This document shows, in pieces, positions 52,103 to 60,625 of a stretch of DNA of 62,306 nt. The DNA is from Streptomyces sp. SolWspMP-5a-2 (GTDB lineage Bacteria > Actinomycetota > Actinomycetes > Streptomycetales > Streptomycetaceae): NCBI RefSeq assembly GCF_900091845.1, contig NZ_FMCI01000317.1, positions 1 through 62,306 on the forward strand. Reading direction: 5' to 3'. The notes beneath the pieces are model-generated. The model made no database searches, had not been told where the DNA came from, and saw only the letters and a program-made list of their open reading frames with translations. Positions within the stretch are counted from its first letter, which is position 1; each line of letters starts with the position of its first letter. The position numbers and the translations under genes were made by a program.

Positions 52103-52888
52103 ATGCGTACGGAACTGGTGTCGGAGCCCGGCGACCCCGCCCGCCCCAACGAGGACTTCGCCGGAGTCCTGCTGCCCGCGTCCGGCCGGGGCGGCACGGT
52201 CGTCGTCCTGGACGGGGTCACCCCGCCGAGGGGCGGGACGGGGTGTCTGCATCCGGTCCCCTGGTTCACCGCGCGGCTCGGCGGGGCGCTGACCGAACTG
52301 ACCGTTTCCCGCCCGGACATGCCCCTGGCCGAGGCACTGACCCGCGCCATCGGACGGACGGCGGCGGACCACGCGGACACCTGTGACCTTTCTCACCCGC
52401 GCACCCCGCAGGCCACGGTGGTGCTGGCGCGCTGGCAGTCCGACACCGTCGAATACCTGGTCCTGTCCGACTCGGTGCTGCTGGTGGAGGCCCCCGACGG
52501 GACGGTCACGCCGGTGCTCGACGACCGGCTGGACCGGCTGCCCCGCACGGCGCTGGCCGACGAGGCGGCGGTCGACGCCCTTCTGCGCAACCGGGAGGGC
52601 GGGTTCTTCACGGCGGCGGCCGACCCCGCGGTGGCCGCACGCGCGGTGACGGGGACGCTGCCGAGGTCCGCGGTGCGGTCGCTGGCGGCGCTGACGGACG
52701 GGGCGACGCGCTGGGTGGAGAAGTTCGGCGAGGGCGACTGGACGCAGTGCCTCGCGGTGGTCCGCAAGGAGGGCGCGGGCGCGCTGGTGGAGCGGGTGCG
52801 GGAGCTGGAACGCGCGGACACGGAGCGGGTGTTCCTGCGGCGGAGCAAGACGCACGACGACGCGACGGTGGTCTGGGCGGAGCTGTGA
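52103..52888 (+). CDS. PP2C-like protein phosphatase
   Basis: A 261-aa PPM/PP2C-superfamily protein, with metal-binding aspartates in the expected places: RPNEDFAGV (N-terminal Asp), VVVLDGVTPPRGG (D-G), SDSVLLVEA, LTDGATRWVEKFGEGDW (second D-G) and the closing DDATVVWAEL. It lacks extra domains. Start ATG 52103, preceded by CAGACT six bases away rather than a ribosome-binding site. It is divergent from the conservon kinase gene. A regulatory link to the conservon is possible from position only. It could dephosphorylate an antagonist or a Ser/Thr-kinase substrate. Confidence 0.85.
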   Translation: MRTELVSEPGDPARPNEDFAGVLLPASGRGGTVVVLDGVTPPRGGTGCLHPVPWFTARLGGALTELTVSRPDMPLAEALTRAIGRTAADHADTCDLSHPRTPQATVVLARWQSDTVEYLVLSDSVLLVEAPDGTVTPVLDDRLDRLPRTALADEAAVDALLRNREGGFFTAAADPAVAARAVTGTLPRSAVRSLAALTDGATRWVEKFGEGDWTQCLAVVRKEGAGALVERVRELERADTERVFLRRSKTHDDATVVWAEL

Positions 52889-52960
52889 GCGGCCCGCGCG
52901 GCGGCGCTCACGGGCGCGGACGCGGGGCACGGAGGCGGGACGCGGCGGCGCGGTGCCGGT

Positions 52961-53004
52961 CCCCGCGGTGCCGTGCGGGCCGATCCCCGCGGTGCCGTGC
53001 GGGC
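52961..53004. repeat. Direct repeat, 20 bp, 24-bp period
   Basis: CCCCGCGGTGCCGTGCGGGC occurs at 52961-52980 and again, identical, at 52985-53004, in the convergent gap between the PP2C and MarR genes. The same unit begins degenerately just upstream (GCGCGGTGCCGGT). It is non-coding. Confidence 0.8.
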
Positions 53005-53020
53005 GCCGCACGGGAGGGCG

Positions 53021-53521
53021 TCAGCGTTCCATGACGCCGTTCAACTGGGCGAGCAGGCGGGCGAGTTCGGCGACCTCGCGGCGGTCCCAGTGGTTGAGCT
53101 GGCTGACGTAGCGGGCGCGGCGCGCCTCGCGGACCAGGCCGACCCGGGTGCGGCCCTCGTCGGTGAGGTGGACGAGCCAGGCGCGGCCGTCCGCCGGGTC
53201 GGGTTCGCGGGCGACCAGGCCGAGGTCCTCCAGGGCGCGGAGCTGCCGGGACATGGTGGCCTTGCCGACGCCGATGTATCCGGCCAGTTCGGTGGCGCGC
53301 TGGCGGCCGTACTCGTCGAGGCGGACGAGCAGGCCGTAGGCGGCGGGCTCCAGGTCGGGGTGGACCTCGCGGGCCATCTCGCCCTGGTTGGCGCGGGCGC
53401 GCCGCAGCAGGACGGTCAGCTCGCGTTCGAGGGACAGGTACTCCTGGTCGGCGCCGGGCGCCACCGCCCCGCCCCCCGCTCCGGCCCCGTCGTCGTCGTT
53501 TCCGCTTCCGCTTCCGTGCAC
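53021..53521 (-). CDS. MarR-family transcriptional regulator
   Basis: A 166-aa winged-helix regulator. The first 27 residues are Gly/Asp/Ala-rich and disordered. The core runs LERELTVLLRRARANQGEMAREVHPDLEPAAYGLLVRLDEYG, then the recognition element RATELAGYIGVGKATMSRQLRALEDLGLVAREPDPADGRAWLVHLTDEG with the D-x-R-A/S beta-wing. The last helices (YVSQLNHWDRREVAELARLLAQLNGVM) dimerise. No obvious divergent target gene lies beside it, except the lysozyme gene across a 283-bp gap on the other side. The ligand is unknown. Confidence 0.93.
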   Translation of the reverse strand: MHGSGSGNDDDGAGAGGGAVAPGADQEYLSLERELTVLLRRARANQGEMAREVHPDLEPAAYGLLVRLDEYGRQRATELAGYIGVGKATMSRQLRALEDLGLVAREPDPADGRAWLVHLTDEGRTRVGLVREARRARYVSQLNHWDRREVAELARLLAQLNGVMER

Positions 53522-53804
53522 GTCAGCCCCTGCCTAGGTCGTCCCGGCCGGTGCCCCGGTCCGGTTTCCCGGTCCTGAAAGTTTCCGCCGGGCGCCGTCA
53601 TCGCCGCAGCTCGGCAAGTATTTCGCAGGCGTAGACCAACGGCGTCGTCCGGCCCCTCTTCCCAGTGGCCGGTCTACGTGCGTAGCGTCGTCGGCAGGCA
53701 CCCACTGGCATGCGCACGCCATCAGCGCACGTGTCCCGCCACGCGCGCACCCGCTCCCCGCAGCACACTCCCCCACCGTGCACCACCAGCCCCGGAGGCA
53801 TGCC

Positions 53805-54623
53805 ATGCCCCTGCGCAGACCCGGTCCGCCCCGGCCCGCCCGCCGTCTTCTCGGCGCGGCCCTGCTCACCGCCCTCTGTCTGACCTGCGCGGTCCCGGCC
53901 TCGGCCGCGGACACGCCCGCCCGCGGCTCCGCGTACCTCGGCATGGGCGTCCTCGCCCACGACGGCAGCGCGGGCGGCCCCACCACCCGCGAGGCCGCAC
54001 AGACCGAGGGCGTCGACGTCTCCGGCTACCAGGGCAACGTCGCCTGGTCCACGCTGTGGAGCAGCGGGGTGCGCTGGGCCTACACCAAGGCGTCGGAGGG
54101 CACGTACTACACGAACCCCTACTTCGCCCAGCAGTACAACGGCTCCTACGGCGTCGGCATGATCCGCGGCGCCTACCACTTCGCCACCCCGGACACCACG
54201 ACCGGCGCCACCCAAGCCGCCTACTTCGTCGCGAACGGCGGCGGCTGGTCGAAGGACGGCAAGACGCTGCCCGGGGTCCTCGACATCGAGTGGAACCCCT
54301 ACGGCGACGCCTGCTACGGCAAGTCGGCGAGCGCGATGGTCGCCTGGATCGCCGACTTCCTCTCCGCCTACCGCTCGCGCACCGGCCGGGACGCGGTGAT
54401 CTACACGGCCACGAGCTGGTGGAGCCAGTGCACGGGCGACTACGCGGGTTTCGCGAACACCAACCCGCTCTGGATCGCCCGCTACGCCTCCGACCCGGGC
54501 ACGCTGCCGTCCGGCTGGTCCTTCCACACGATGTGGCAGTACACGTCGTCAGGACCGACCGTCGGCGACCACGACAGGTTCAACGGCGCCCTCGACCGGG
54601 TCGTCGCGCTGGCCAACGGCTGA
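53805..54623 (+). CDS. Secreted GH25 (Chalaropsis-type) lysozyme
   Basis: A 272-aa exported muramidase. Signal peptide (about 1-38, RRLLGAALLTALCLTCAVPASA), short linker, then the GH25 barrel: GVDVSGYQGNVAWSTLWSSG with the first catalytic Asp region, KASEGTYYTNPYFAQQYNG, MIRGAYHFATPD, and VLDIEWNPYG with the D-x-E catalytic pair, then AVIYTATSWWSQC and LWIARYASDPG, ending WQYTSSGPTVGDHDRFNG. It would hydrolyse beta-1,4 bonds between MurNAc and GlcNAc, including O-acetylated forms. The ATG at 53805 has GGAGG six bases upstream. It is convergent with lon. Confidence 0.95.
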   Translation: MPLRRPGPPRPARRLLGAALLTALCLTCAVPASAADTPARGSAYLGMGVLAHDGSAGGPTTREAAQTEGVDVSGYQGNVAWSTLWSSGVRWAYTKASEGTYYTNPYFAQQYNGSYGVGMIRGAYHFATPDTTTGATQAAYFVANGGGWSKDGKTLPGVLDIEWNPYGDACYGKSASAMVAWIADFLSAYRSRTGRDAVIYTATSWWSQCTGDYAGFANTNPLWIARYASDPGTLPSGWSFHTMWQYTSSGPTVGDHDRFNGALDRVVALANG

Positions 54624-54677
54624 CGGACGCCGCCCGGCCCGCCTCTCAAGGCGCGGTGAACGCGGCCCGGGACGCGG

Positions 54678-54715
54678 GGAGGCCCCGGGTCTCCCGTCCG
54701 GGAGCCGGGGCCTCC
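54678..54715. terminator. Convergent terminator between lysozyme gene and lon
   Basis: Nested inverted repeats: outer 10-bp arms 54678-54687 (GGAGGCCCCG) and 54706-54715, and an inner CTCCC (54691-54695) / GGGAG (54700-54704). It lies between convergent stop codons and likely serves both genes. Confidence 0.7.
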
Positions 54716-54734
54716 TCCTCTCCGCCGGCGTCCG

Positions 54735-57164
54735 TCACGCCGCCGCCGGAACCCCGGGCGCCGCGCCGTTCCTGGCCGGTGCGAGCGCCAGCTCCAGGAC
54801 CTGGCGGACGTCGGTGACGGTGTGCACGTCCAGCTTCTCCAGCACCTCCGCCGGGACGTCGTCCAGGTCGGCCTCGTTGCGCTTGGGGATGATCACCGTG
54901 GTGACGCCGGCGCGCTGGGCGGCGAGCAGCTTCTGCTTGACCCCGCCGATCGGCAGCACCCGGCCGGTCAGCGAGACCTCGCCGGTCATCGCCACGTCCG
55001 TGCGCACCAGCCGCCCGGAGAGCAGCGACGCGAGGGCCGTCGTCATGGTGACGCCCGCGCTCGGGCCGTCCTTGGGGACCGCGCCCGCCGGGAAGTGGAT
55101 GTGCACGCCCCGGTCCTTCAAGTCGCCCACCGGCAGCTCCAGTTCGGCGCCGTGCGAGCGCAGGAAGCTCAGCGCGATCCGCGCCGACTCCTTCATCACG
55201 TCGCCGAGCTGTCCGGTCAGGGTCAGCCCGGCCGCGCCGGTCTCCGGGTCGGCCAGGGACGCCTCCACGAAGAGCACGTCGCCGCCCGCCCCGGTCACCG
55301 CGAGGCCGGTGGCCACGCCGGGCACCGCGGTGCGCCGCTCGGCCGGGTCCTGGGCGGACTCCGGCACGTGGTGCGGGCGCCCGATGAGCCCGCGCAGCTC
55401 GCCGTCGGTGACGGTGAACGGCAGTTCGCGCTCGCCCAGTTCGTGCTGGGCGGCGATCTTGCGCAGCAGCCGGGCGATCGACCGCTCCAGGGTGCGCACG
55501 CCCGCCTCGCGGGTGTACTCGCCCGCCAGCCTGCGCAGCGCGCTCTCCTCCAGGGTCACCTCGTCATCGGCGAGCCCGGCCCGCTCCAGCTGGCGCGGGA
55601 GCAGGTGGTCGCGGGCGATGACGACCTTCTCGTCCTCGGTGTAGCCGTCCAGGCGGACCAGTTCCATCCGGTCGAGGAGGGCTTCCGGGATGGCTTCGAG
55701 GACGTTGGCGGTGGCCAGGAACACCACGTCCGACAGGTCGAGTTCGACCTCCAGGTAGTGGTCGCGGAAGGTGTGGTTCTGGGCCGGGTCGAGGACTTCG
55801 AGCAGGGCCGCGGCCGGGTCGCCGCGGAAGTCGGAGCCGACCTTGTCGATCTCGTCGAGCAGGACCACCGGGTTCATCGACCCGGCCTCCTTGACGGCCC
55901 GCACGATCCGGCCGGGCAGCGCGCCGACGTAGGTGCGCCGGTGACCGCGGATCTCCGCCTCGTCGCGGACACCGCCGAGGGCGACGCGGACGAACTTGCG
56001 GCCCATGGCGTGCGCGACCGATTCGCCGAGCGAGGTCTTGCCGACCCCGGGAGGGCCCACGAGGGCCAGGACCGCGCCGCCGCGGCGGCCGCCGATCACG
56101 CCGAGTCCGCGTTCGCCGCGGCGCTTGCGCACGGCCAGGTACTCGGTGATGCGTTCCTTCACGTCCGCGAGGCCCGCGTGCTCGGCGTCCAGGACGGCGC
56201 GGGCGCCCTGGATGTCGTACGCGTCCTCGGTCCGCTCGTTCCAGGGCAGTTCGAGGACGGTGTCGAGCCAGGTGCGGATCCAGGAGCCCTCGGGCGACTG
56301 GTCGGAGGAGCGCTCCAGCTTGTCGACCTCCTTGAGGGCGGCCGTGCGCACGTGCTCGGGCAGGTCGGCGGCCTCCACCCGGGCCCGGTAGTCGTCGGAC
56401 TCCTCGCCGCCGTCGCCGCCGTCGCCGTTCAGCTCGCGCAGCTCCTTGCGGACGGCTTCGAGCTGGCGGCGGAGCAGGAACTCGCGCTGCTGCTTGTCGA
56501 CGCCCTCCTGGACGTCCTTGGCGATCGTCTCGGCGACGTCCTGCTCGGCGAGGTGGTCGCGCAGTTGCTGGGTGGCGAGCTTGAGGCGGGCCACCGGGTC
56601 GGCGGCCTCCAGCAGCTCGATCTTCTGGTCGGTGGTGAGGAACGGCGAGTAGCCGGAGTTGTCGGCGAGCTGGGAGACGTCGTCGATGGCCTGGACGCGG
56701 TCGACGACCTGCCAGGCGCCGCGCTTGCGCAGCCAGGCGGTGGCGAGCGCCTTGTACTCGGTGACCAGCTCGGCCGCGTGGCCCGGCAGCGGTTCGGGCA
56801 CGGTCTCGTCGACGCGGGTGCCCTCGACCCACAGGGCGGCGCCCGGACCGGTGGTACCGGCGCCGATGCGGACCCGGGAGCGGCCGCGGATCAGGGCGCC
56901 CGGGTCGCCGTCGGCCAGCCGCCCGACCTGTTCGACGGTGCCGAGCACTCCGATGCCCGGGTAGGCACCGTCGATCCTCGGTACGAGCAGCACCCGGGGC
57001 TTGCCGGGCTCGGAACCTGCGGCGGCCTGGGCGGCCTCCACCGCGGCACGGACATCGGCGTCGCTCAGGTCCAGCGGCACCACCATTCCGGGCAGCACGA
57101 CCTCGCCGTCGAGCGGCAGTACGGGCAGGGTGAGCGAGGTGAACGCCGTGGACTCAGCAGCCAT
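54735..57164 (-). CDS. lon: ATP-dependent protease Lon
   Basis: An 809-aa cytosolic AAA+ protease degrading misfolded and regulatory proteins. The N-terminal LON domain begins LTLPVLPLDGEVVLPGMVVPLDLSD. The AAA+ module has Walker A GPPGVGKTSLGES, Walker B PVVLLDEIDKVG and the GGVRDEAEIRGHRRTYVGA signature. The Ser-Lys peptidase domain shows the catalytic serine in PKDGPSAGVTM and the lysine in GGVKQKLLAA. Length is normal. ATG 57164 follows GGGGAG closely. A HAIR motif lies just upstream, matching the known HspR control of lon in Streptomyces. Confidence 0.98.
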   Translation of the reverse strand: MAAESTAFTSLTLPVLPLDGEVVLPGMVVPLDLSDADVRAAVEAAQAAAGSEPGKPRVLLVPRIDGAYPGIGVLGTVEQVGRLADGDPGALIRGRSRVRIGAGTTGPGAALWVEGTRVDETVPEPLPGHAAELVTEYKALATAWLRKRGAWQVVDRVQAIDDVSQLADNSGYSPFLTTDQKIELLEAADPVARLKLATQQLRDHLAEQDVAETIAKDVQEGVDKQQREFLLRRQLEAVRKELRELNGDGGDGGEESDDYRARVEAADLPEHVRTAALKEVDKLERSSDQSPEGSWIRTWLDTVLELPWNERTEDAYDIQGARAVLDAEHAGLADVKERITEYLAVRKRRGERGLGVIGGRRGGAVLALVGPPGVGKTSLGESVAHAMGRKFVRVALGGVRDEAEIRGHRRTYVGALPGRIVRAVKEAGSMNPVVLLDEIDKVGSDFRGDPAAALLEVLDPAQNHTFRDHYLEVELDLSDVVFLATANVLEAIPEALLDRMELVRLDGYTEDEKVVIARDHLLPRQLERAGLADDEVTLEESALRRLAGEYTREAGVRTLERSIARLLRKIAAQHELGERELPFTVTDGELRGLIGRPHHVPESAQDPAERRTAVPGVATGLAVTGAGGDVLFVEASLADPETGAAGLTLTGQLGDVMKESARIALSFLRSHGAELELPVGDLKDRGVHIHFPAGAVPKDGPSAGVTMTTALASLLSGRLVRTDVAMTGEVSLTGRVLPIGGVKQKLLAAQRAGVTTVIIPKRNEADLDDVPAEVLEKLDVHTVTDVRQVLELALAPARNGAAPGVPAAA

Positions 57165-57185
57165 GATCTCCCCTTCGGCAGTCAA

Positions 57186-57206
57186 GTTGAGCTATGCCGA
57201 CTCAAT
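57186..57206 (-). promoter_or_regulatory. HspR operator (HAIR) upstream of lon
   Basis: GTTGAGC-N7-ACTCAAT matches the HAIR consensus CTTGAGT-N7-ACTCAAG at 11 of 14 fixed positions with the exact spacer. It lies 22 bases upstream of the lon ATG, where HspR would repress transcription until heat shock titrates its partner DnaK. HspR control of lon is documented in S. lividans. Confidence 0.85.
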
Positions 57207-57340
57207 GCCGCGGCGGCGCCGAATGTTCCCGCGCAGGTGTTCGCTGTCAGCGATCGGATCTGCCGCCGGGAGGGAACGCTTGCCTACGATCGCGCTCGGT
57301 AACACCCTCTTCAGACGTTCGATCATTACCGGGAGCTGAC

Positions 57341-58015
57341 ATGGACGACCTCGTGCGGGCCTGGGTCGAGGGCTGGGCCGTCTCCCGCGGGGCGGCCGAG
57401 CCGGTGGCCGAGGAGTGGGGCTGGAGCATCGACGTCGGCCAGACGGAGCAGGTCTCCCGCCGTGTCGTGGGCGCGGTGAACGGCGCCGTCGAGGAGGCCG
57501 TCGTCCGCGGTGTCGCCGCCCCGGTGACCGGGTACGGCGTCTGGCTGAAGGTGTTCGCGCACCCGGAGACGGTCGGCGGCTGGCTGGGCCCGCGCTGGTG
57601 GATCGACCCGGCGCCCGGCTGCCTGATGTCGGTGCCGCTGACCCCGGCCGCGACCCGGCCCGCGGACGTGCCGGACGGCTACCGGCTGCGCGGCTGGACC
57701 CGGGGCGCGGTCACCCAGGTGCTGGTCACCGCCCCCGACGGCGCCCTCGCGGCCCGCGGCCAGATCACCCCGACCGGCGCGACGGCCGTCCTGGACCGGG
57801 TCGAGACGGCGCCCGCGCACCGCCGCAGGGGCCTCGGCGCGCTGGTGGTGCGCACCCTGCAGCGGACCGCGGCCGAACACGGCGCCCGCACCGGCGTCCT
57901 GGCGGGCACCCCGGACGGACGGGCCCTGTACGAGGCCCTCGGCTGGCGCGCGGCGGCCCCGCTGACCAGCGCGAAACACCTGGGGACGCGGGAGCGGCCG
58001 ACCGCGACGGGCTGA
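57341..58015 (+). CDS. GNAT-family N-acetyltransferase
   Basis: A 224-aa acetyltransferase-fold protein. The C-terminal half carries the acetyl-CoA-binding motif A: VLDRVETAPAHRRRGLGALVVRTLQRTAAEHG with R-R-x-G-L-G, then the LYEALGWRAAAPL motif B. The N-terminal half (WVEGWAVSRGAAEPVAEEWGWSIDVG and VWLKVFAHPETVGGWLGPRWWIDPAPG) is a substrate-binding extension. GGGAG lies five bases before the ATG. The gene is divergent from lon (176-bp gap), so the HAIR region sits between them. Its acceptor substrate is unknown. Confidence 0.92.
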   Translation: MDDLVRAWVEGWAVSRGAAEPVAEEWGWSIDVGQTEQVSRRVVGAVNGAVEEAVVRGVAAPVTGYGVWLKVFAHPETVGGWLGPRWWIDPAPGCLMSVPLTPAATRPADVPDGYRLRGWTRGAVTQVLVTAPDGALAARGQITPTGATAVLDRVETAPAHRRRGLGALVVRTLQRTAAEHGARTGVLAGTPDGRALYEALGWRAAAPLTSAKHLGTRERPTATG

Positions 58016-58031
58016 ACGGGCCGGGCGGCCC

Positions 58032-58889
58032 CTAGGCCCCGGCCGCCGCCGTCCGCCGGGTGTGCCGGCGGCGGACCAGGGGCCAGGACGCGACGCCGAT
58101 CGCCAGGGCCAGCAGATGGCCCCAGTCGGTCATCGGGTCGCTGAACTCGACCAGCGCCTCCACCAGCACCCAGGCGTACAGGCCCAGCAGGGGCAGGCCC
58201 AGCGCGCGCGGCAGCAGCCCGCAGAGCGCGCCGACGCAGGCGGCGACGCCGAAGCTGATGCCGTAGTCCATCCGGTGCAGGGAACTGTCCGGCAGCCGCC
58301 CCAGCAGCACCCCGATCCCCACCGTCCCCTCGGTGACCAGGGTCGCCAGAACATGCCCGAGCAGGAAGACGGCGACGGTCCTGACCCCGCCGATCCGCCG
58401 CTCCAGGGCGGTCAGCGCGAACAGGAAGCCGAGCGCGTACGGCGAGGTGAACCCGCCCACCACCCACAGCGCGCTGCCCGGCAGCACCAGCAGCGGGGTG
58501 CGGATCAGATGGGCCACGTCGGTGCTGGTGGCCTGGTGCAGGGCGTGCACCAGGGACGGGGAGGCGTGCTCGGCCAGCAGCGAGGTGGCGGCCAGCACCA
58601 GCCCGTACGCGAAGGTGAACGGCGTCCCGGCCGGTGTGGGCAGCAGGCGCCAGGGGCGCGGCCACCGGCGCGCCGGGGCGGGCGCGGGGACCGGTTCCGG
58701 AGCGGCGGGTCCCGGCGCGGGGAGCGCCGGGGCGGGGGCCGCGGCGAGGGGGCCGCGCTGGCGGGGCATGCCGTCCAGGAGCGGCGGGCCCGCGGTCCGC
58801 GGGTCGGCCTGCACGGCCGTGACGGGTTCCACGGCGGGCGCTCCTTCCGTTCCGCCCCCACCCTCCGGGGGCCACCGGACACTGTCCAT
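58032..58889 (-). CDS. Rhomboid-like membrane protein
   Basis: A 285-aa polytopic protein. About 75 N-terminal residues are Pro/Ala-rich. Six hydrophobic segments follow (TFAYGLVLAATSLLAEHA, then LLVLPGSALWVVGGFTSPYALGFLFALTALERRIGGVRTVAVFLLGHVLATLVTEG and the last helices). The rhomboid serine position may be MDYGISFGVAACVGALCG and the histidine WGHLLALAIGV, in the right order on successive helices, but the classical G-x-S-G reads G-I-S-F-G. Activity is therefore uncertain. The start could be ATG 58889 or the later MPRQRG Met, as neither has a clear ribosome-binding site. It is convergent with the GNAT gene. Confidence 0.8.
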   Translation of the reverse strand: MDSVRWPPEGGGGTEGAPAVEPVTAVQADPRTAGPPLLDGMPRQRGPLAAAPAPALPAPGPAAPEPVPAPAPARRWPRPWRLLPTPAGTPFTFAYGLVLAATSLLAEHASPSLVHALHQATSTDVAHLIRTPLLVLPGSALWVVGGFTSPYALGFLFALTALERRIGGVRTVAVFLLGHVLATLVTEGTVGIGVLLGRLPDSSLHRMDYGISFGVAACVGALCGLLPRALGLPLLGLYAWVLVEALVEFSDPMTDWGHLLALAIGVASWPLVRRRHTRRTAAAGA

Positions 58890-59077
58890 GACCGGCGTCA
58901 CACACGGCGCCGATCCCGGCGACCCTTGGCACCGAGTTTGCGTCCGCGGGCTGTCAGCGAGCTGTGCGCGCCCCCGGCCCGGCGGCACACGGCGGCGCCC
59001 GGGGCCCTCCCCCGTTCGGGTTGTCCGGCACCGGAAATCCACGGGGCCGTCGCCTCGCGTTGGGGCAGGATGGGGCG

Positions 59078-59755
59078 ATGACCACGACAGAGACCGGACC
59101 CGTCGTGCTGGACCGCCGCGAGGGCCCCTACGGCGAGGTCGTGCTGCGGCGCCACGGCGACCTGCTCCAGATCATCGCCAACGGCTGCTTCCTCATGGAC
59201 ACCTCGGACGGCCGTTCGGAACGGCTGCTGGTGGACGCGGCGCTCGCGGCGCTGGGTCCGCGCCCGCGGCCCTCGGTGCTCATCGGCGGCCTCGGCGTCG
59301 GCTTCTCCCTCGCGCACGCGGCGGCCGACGGGCGCCTCGGCGCGATCACCGTCGTCGAGCGGGAGCAGGCCGTCGTCGACTGGCACCGGGACGGACCGCT
59401 CGCCGCGATCTCCGCCGCGGCCCTCGCCGACCCGCGCACCCGGATCGAGCGCGCCGACCTGCTGACCCACCTGCGGGAGACGTGCGCCACGTACGACGCG
59501 CTCTGCCTGGACATCGACAACGGCCCCGGCTGGACCGTCACCGAGGACAACGACGGCCTCTACCGGCCGGCCGGACTCGCCTCCTGCGCGCGCGTGCTGA
59601 CCCCGGGCGGGGTGCTGGCGGTCTGGTCCGCCCAGCCGTCACCGGATTTCGAAGAAACCCTACGGAATGCCGGTTTCCAGCAGGTGCGTACCGAAGAGAT
59701 CACGGTTGCCCGGGGCGTTCCCGACGTCGTGCATCTCGCCGTCCGGCCTGAATAG
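59078..59755 (+). CDS. Spermidine-synthase-like (Rossmann methyltransferase fold) protein
   Basis: A 225-aa cytosolic protein of the spermidine synthase/methyltransferase superfamily. GPYGEVVLRRHGDLLQIIANGCFLMDTSDGRSERLLVDAAL is the beta-sheet N-terminus found in polyamine aminopropyltransferase-like proteins, and the nucleotide-binding strand is VLIGGLGVGFSLAHA with GGLGVG. The acidic strand end is ITVVEREQAVVDWHRDG. The active-site block YDALCLDIDNGPGWTV holds Asp residues in a D-x-D pattern, rather than the canonical YDVIIxD. The substrate is unknown; aminopropyl transfer is not demonstrated. CAGGAT lies six bases before ATG 59078. Confidence 0.82.
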   Translation: MTTTETGPVVLDRREGPYGEVVLRRHGDLLQIIANGCFLMDTSDGRSERLLVDAALAALGPRPRPSVLIGGLGVGFSLAHAAADGRLGAITVVEREQAVVDWHRDGPLAAISAAALADPRTRIERADLLTHLRETCATYDALCLDIDNGPGWTVTEDNDGLYRPAGLASCARVLTPGGVLAVWSAQPSPDFEETLRNAGFQQVRTEEITVARGVPDVVHLAVRPE

Positions 59756-59887
59756 CCGAGGCGCGGTCACTCCCCGTACTCTGCTTTCTCTGACGCAGAT
59801 CATTCGAGCGTCAATCGCAAGCATGCGCAGGCATGAGCTAGTCAACGGATCACCCCACGGATCCGGAAAGCCACTCAGGGGCGGGCG

Positions 59888-60625
59888 ATGGAGCAGACAC
59901 ACACCTCGCACAACGGCGCGACGGCGACCCAGGGCGCCCAGCGCCGGGTACTGGTCGTCGAGGACGATCCGACGATCGTCGACGCCATCGCGGCCCGTCT
60001 GCGCGCCGAGGGATTCGTCGTGCAGACCGCGGGCGACGGCCCCTCCGCCGTCGACACCGCCGAGGCCTGGCAGCCCGACCTGCTGATCCTCGACATCATG
60101 CTGCCCGGCTTCGACGGCCTGGAGGTCTGCCGCCGGGTGCAGGCCCAGCGCCCGGTGCCGGTGCTGATGCTCACCGCGCGCGACGACGAGACCGACATGC
60201 TGGTCGGCCTGGGCGTCGGCGCCGACGACTACATGACCAAGCCGTTCTCCATGCGGGAGCTGGCCGCCCGGGTGCACGTGCTGCTGCGCCGGGTGGAGCG
60301 GGCCGCGCTGGCCGCCACCACGCCCCGCTCGGGCATCCTGCGCCTGGGCGAGCTGGAGATCGACCACGCGCAGCGCCGGGTGCGGGTCCGCTCGGAGGAC
60401 GTGCACCTGACGCCCACCGAGTTCGACCTGCTGGTCTGCCTGGCCAACACCCCGCGCGCGGTCCTCTCCCGCGAGCAGTTGCTCGCCGAGGTGTGGGACT
60501 GGGCGGACGCCTCCGGCACCCGCACCGTCGACAGCCACATCAAGGCGCTGCGCCGGAAGATCGGCGCCGAGCGGATCCGCACCGTGCACGGTGTGGGCTA
60601 CGCGCTGGAGACCCCCACGCCATGA
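59888..60625 (+). CDS. OmpR/PhoB-family response regulator
   Basis: A 245-aa two-domain regulator. Receiver domain: VLVVEDDPTIVDAIAARL, phospho-acceptor Asp69 in LLILDIMLPGFDGLEV, TARDDETD, and the conserved lysine in DDYMTKPFSMREL. The C-terminal winged helix (from about 155, LRLGELEIDHAQRRVRVRSEDVHLTPTEFDLLVCLANTPRAVLSREQLLAEVWDW, then TRTVDSHIKALRRKIGAERIRTVHGVGYAL) binds DNA. It overlaps the kinase gene by four bases (ATGA), giving coupled expression. The pair lies directly upstream of kgd. No target site was identified. Confidence 0.97.
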   Translation: MEQTHTSHNGATATQGAQRRVLVVEDDPTIVDAIAARLRAEGFVVQTAGDGPSAVDTAEAWQPDLLILDIMLPGFDGLEVCRRVQAQRPVPVLMLTARDDETDMLVGLGVGADDYMTKPFSMRELAARVHVLLRRVERAALAATTPRSGILRLGELEIDHAQRRVRVRSEDVHLTPTEFDLLVCLANTPRAVLSREQLLAEVWDWADASGTRTVDSHIKALRRKIGAERIRTVHGVGYALETPTP

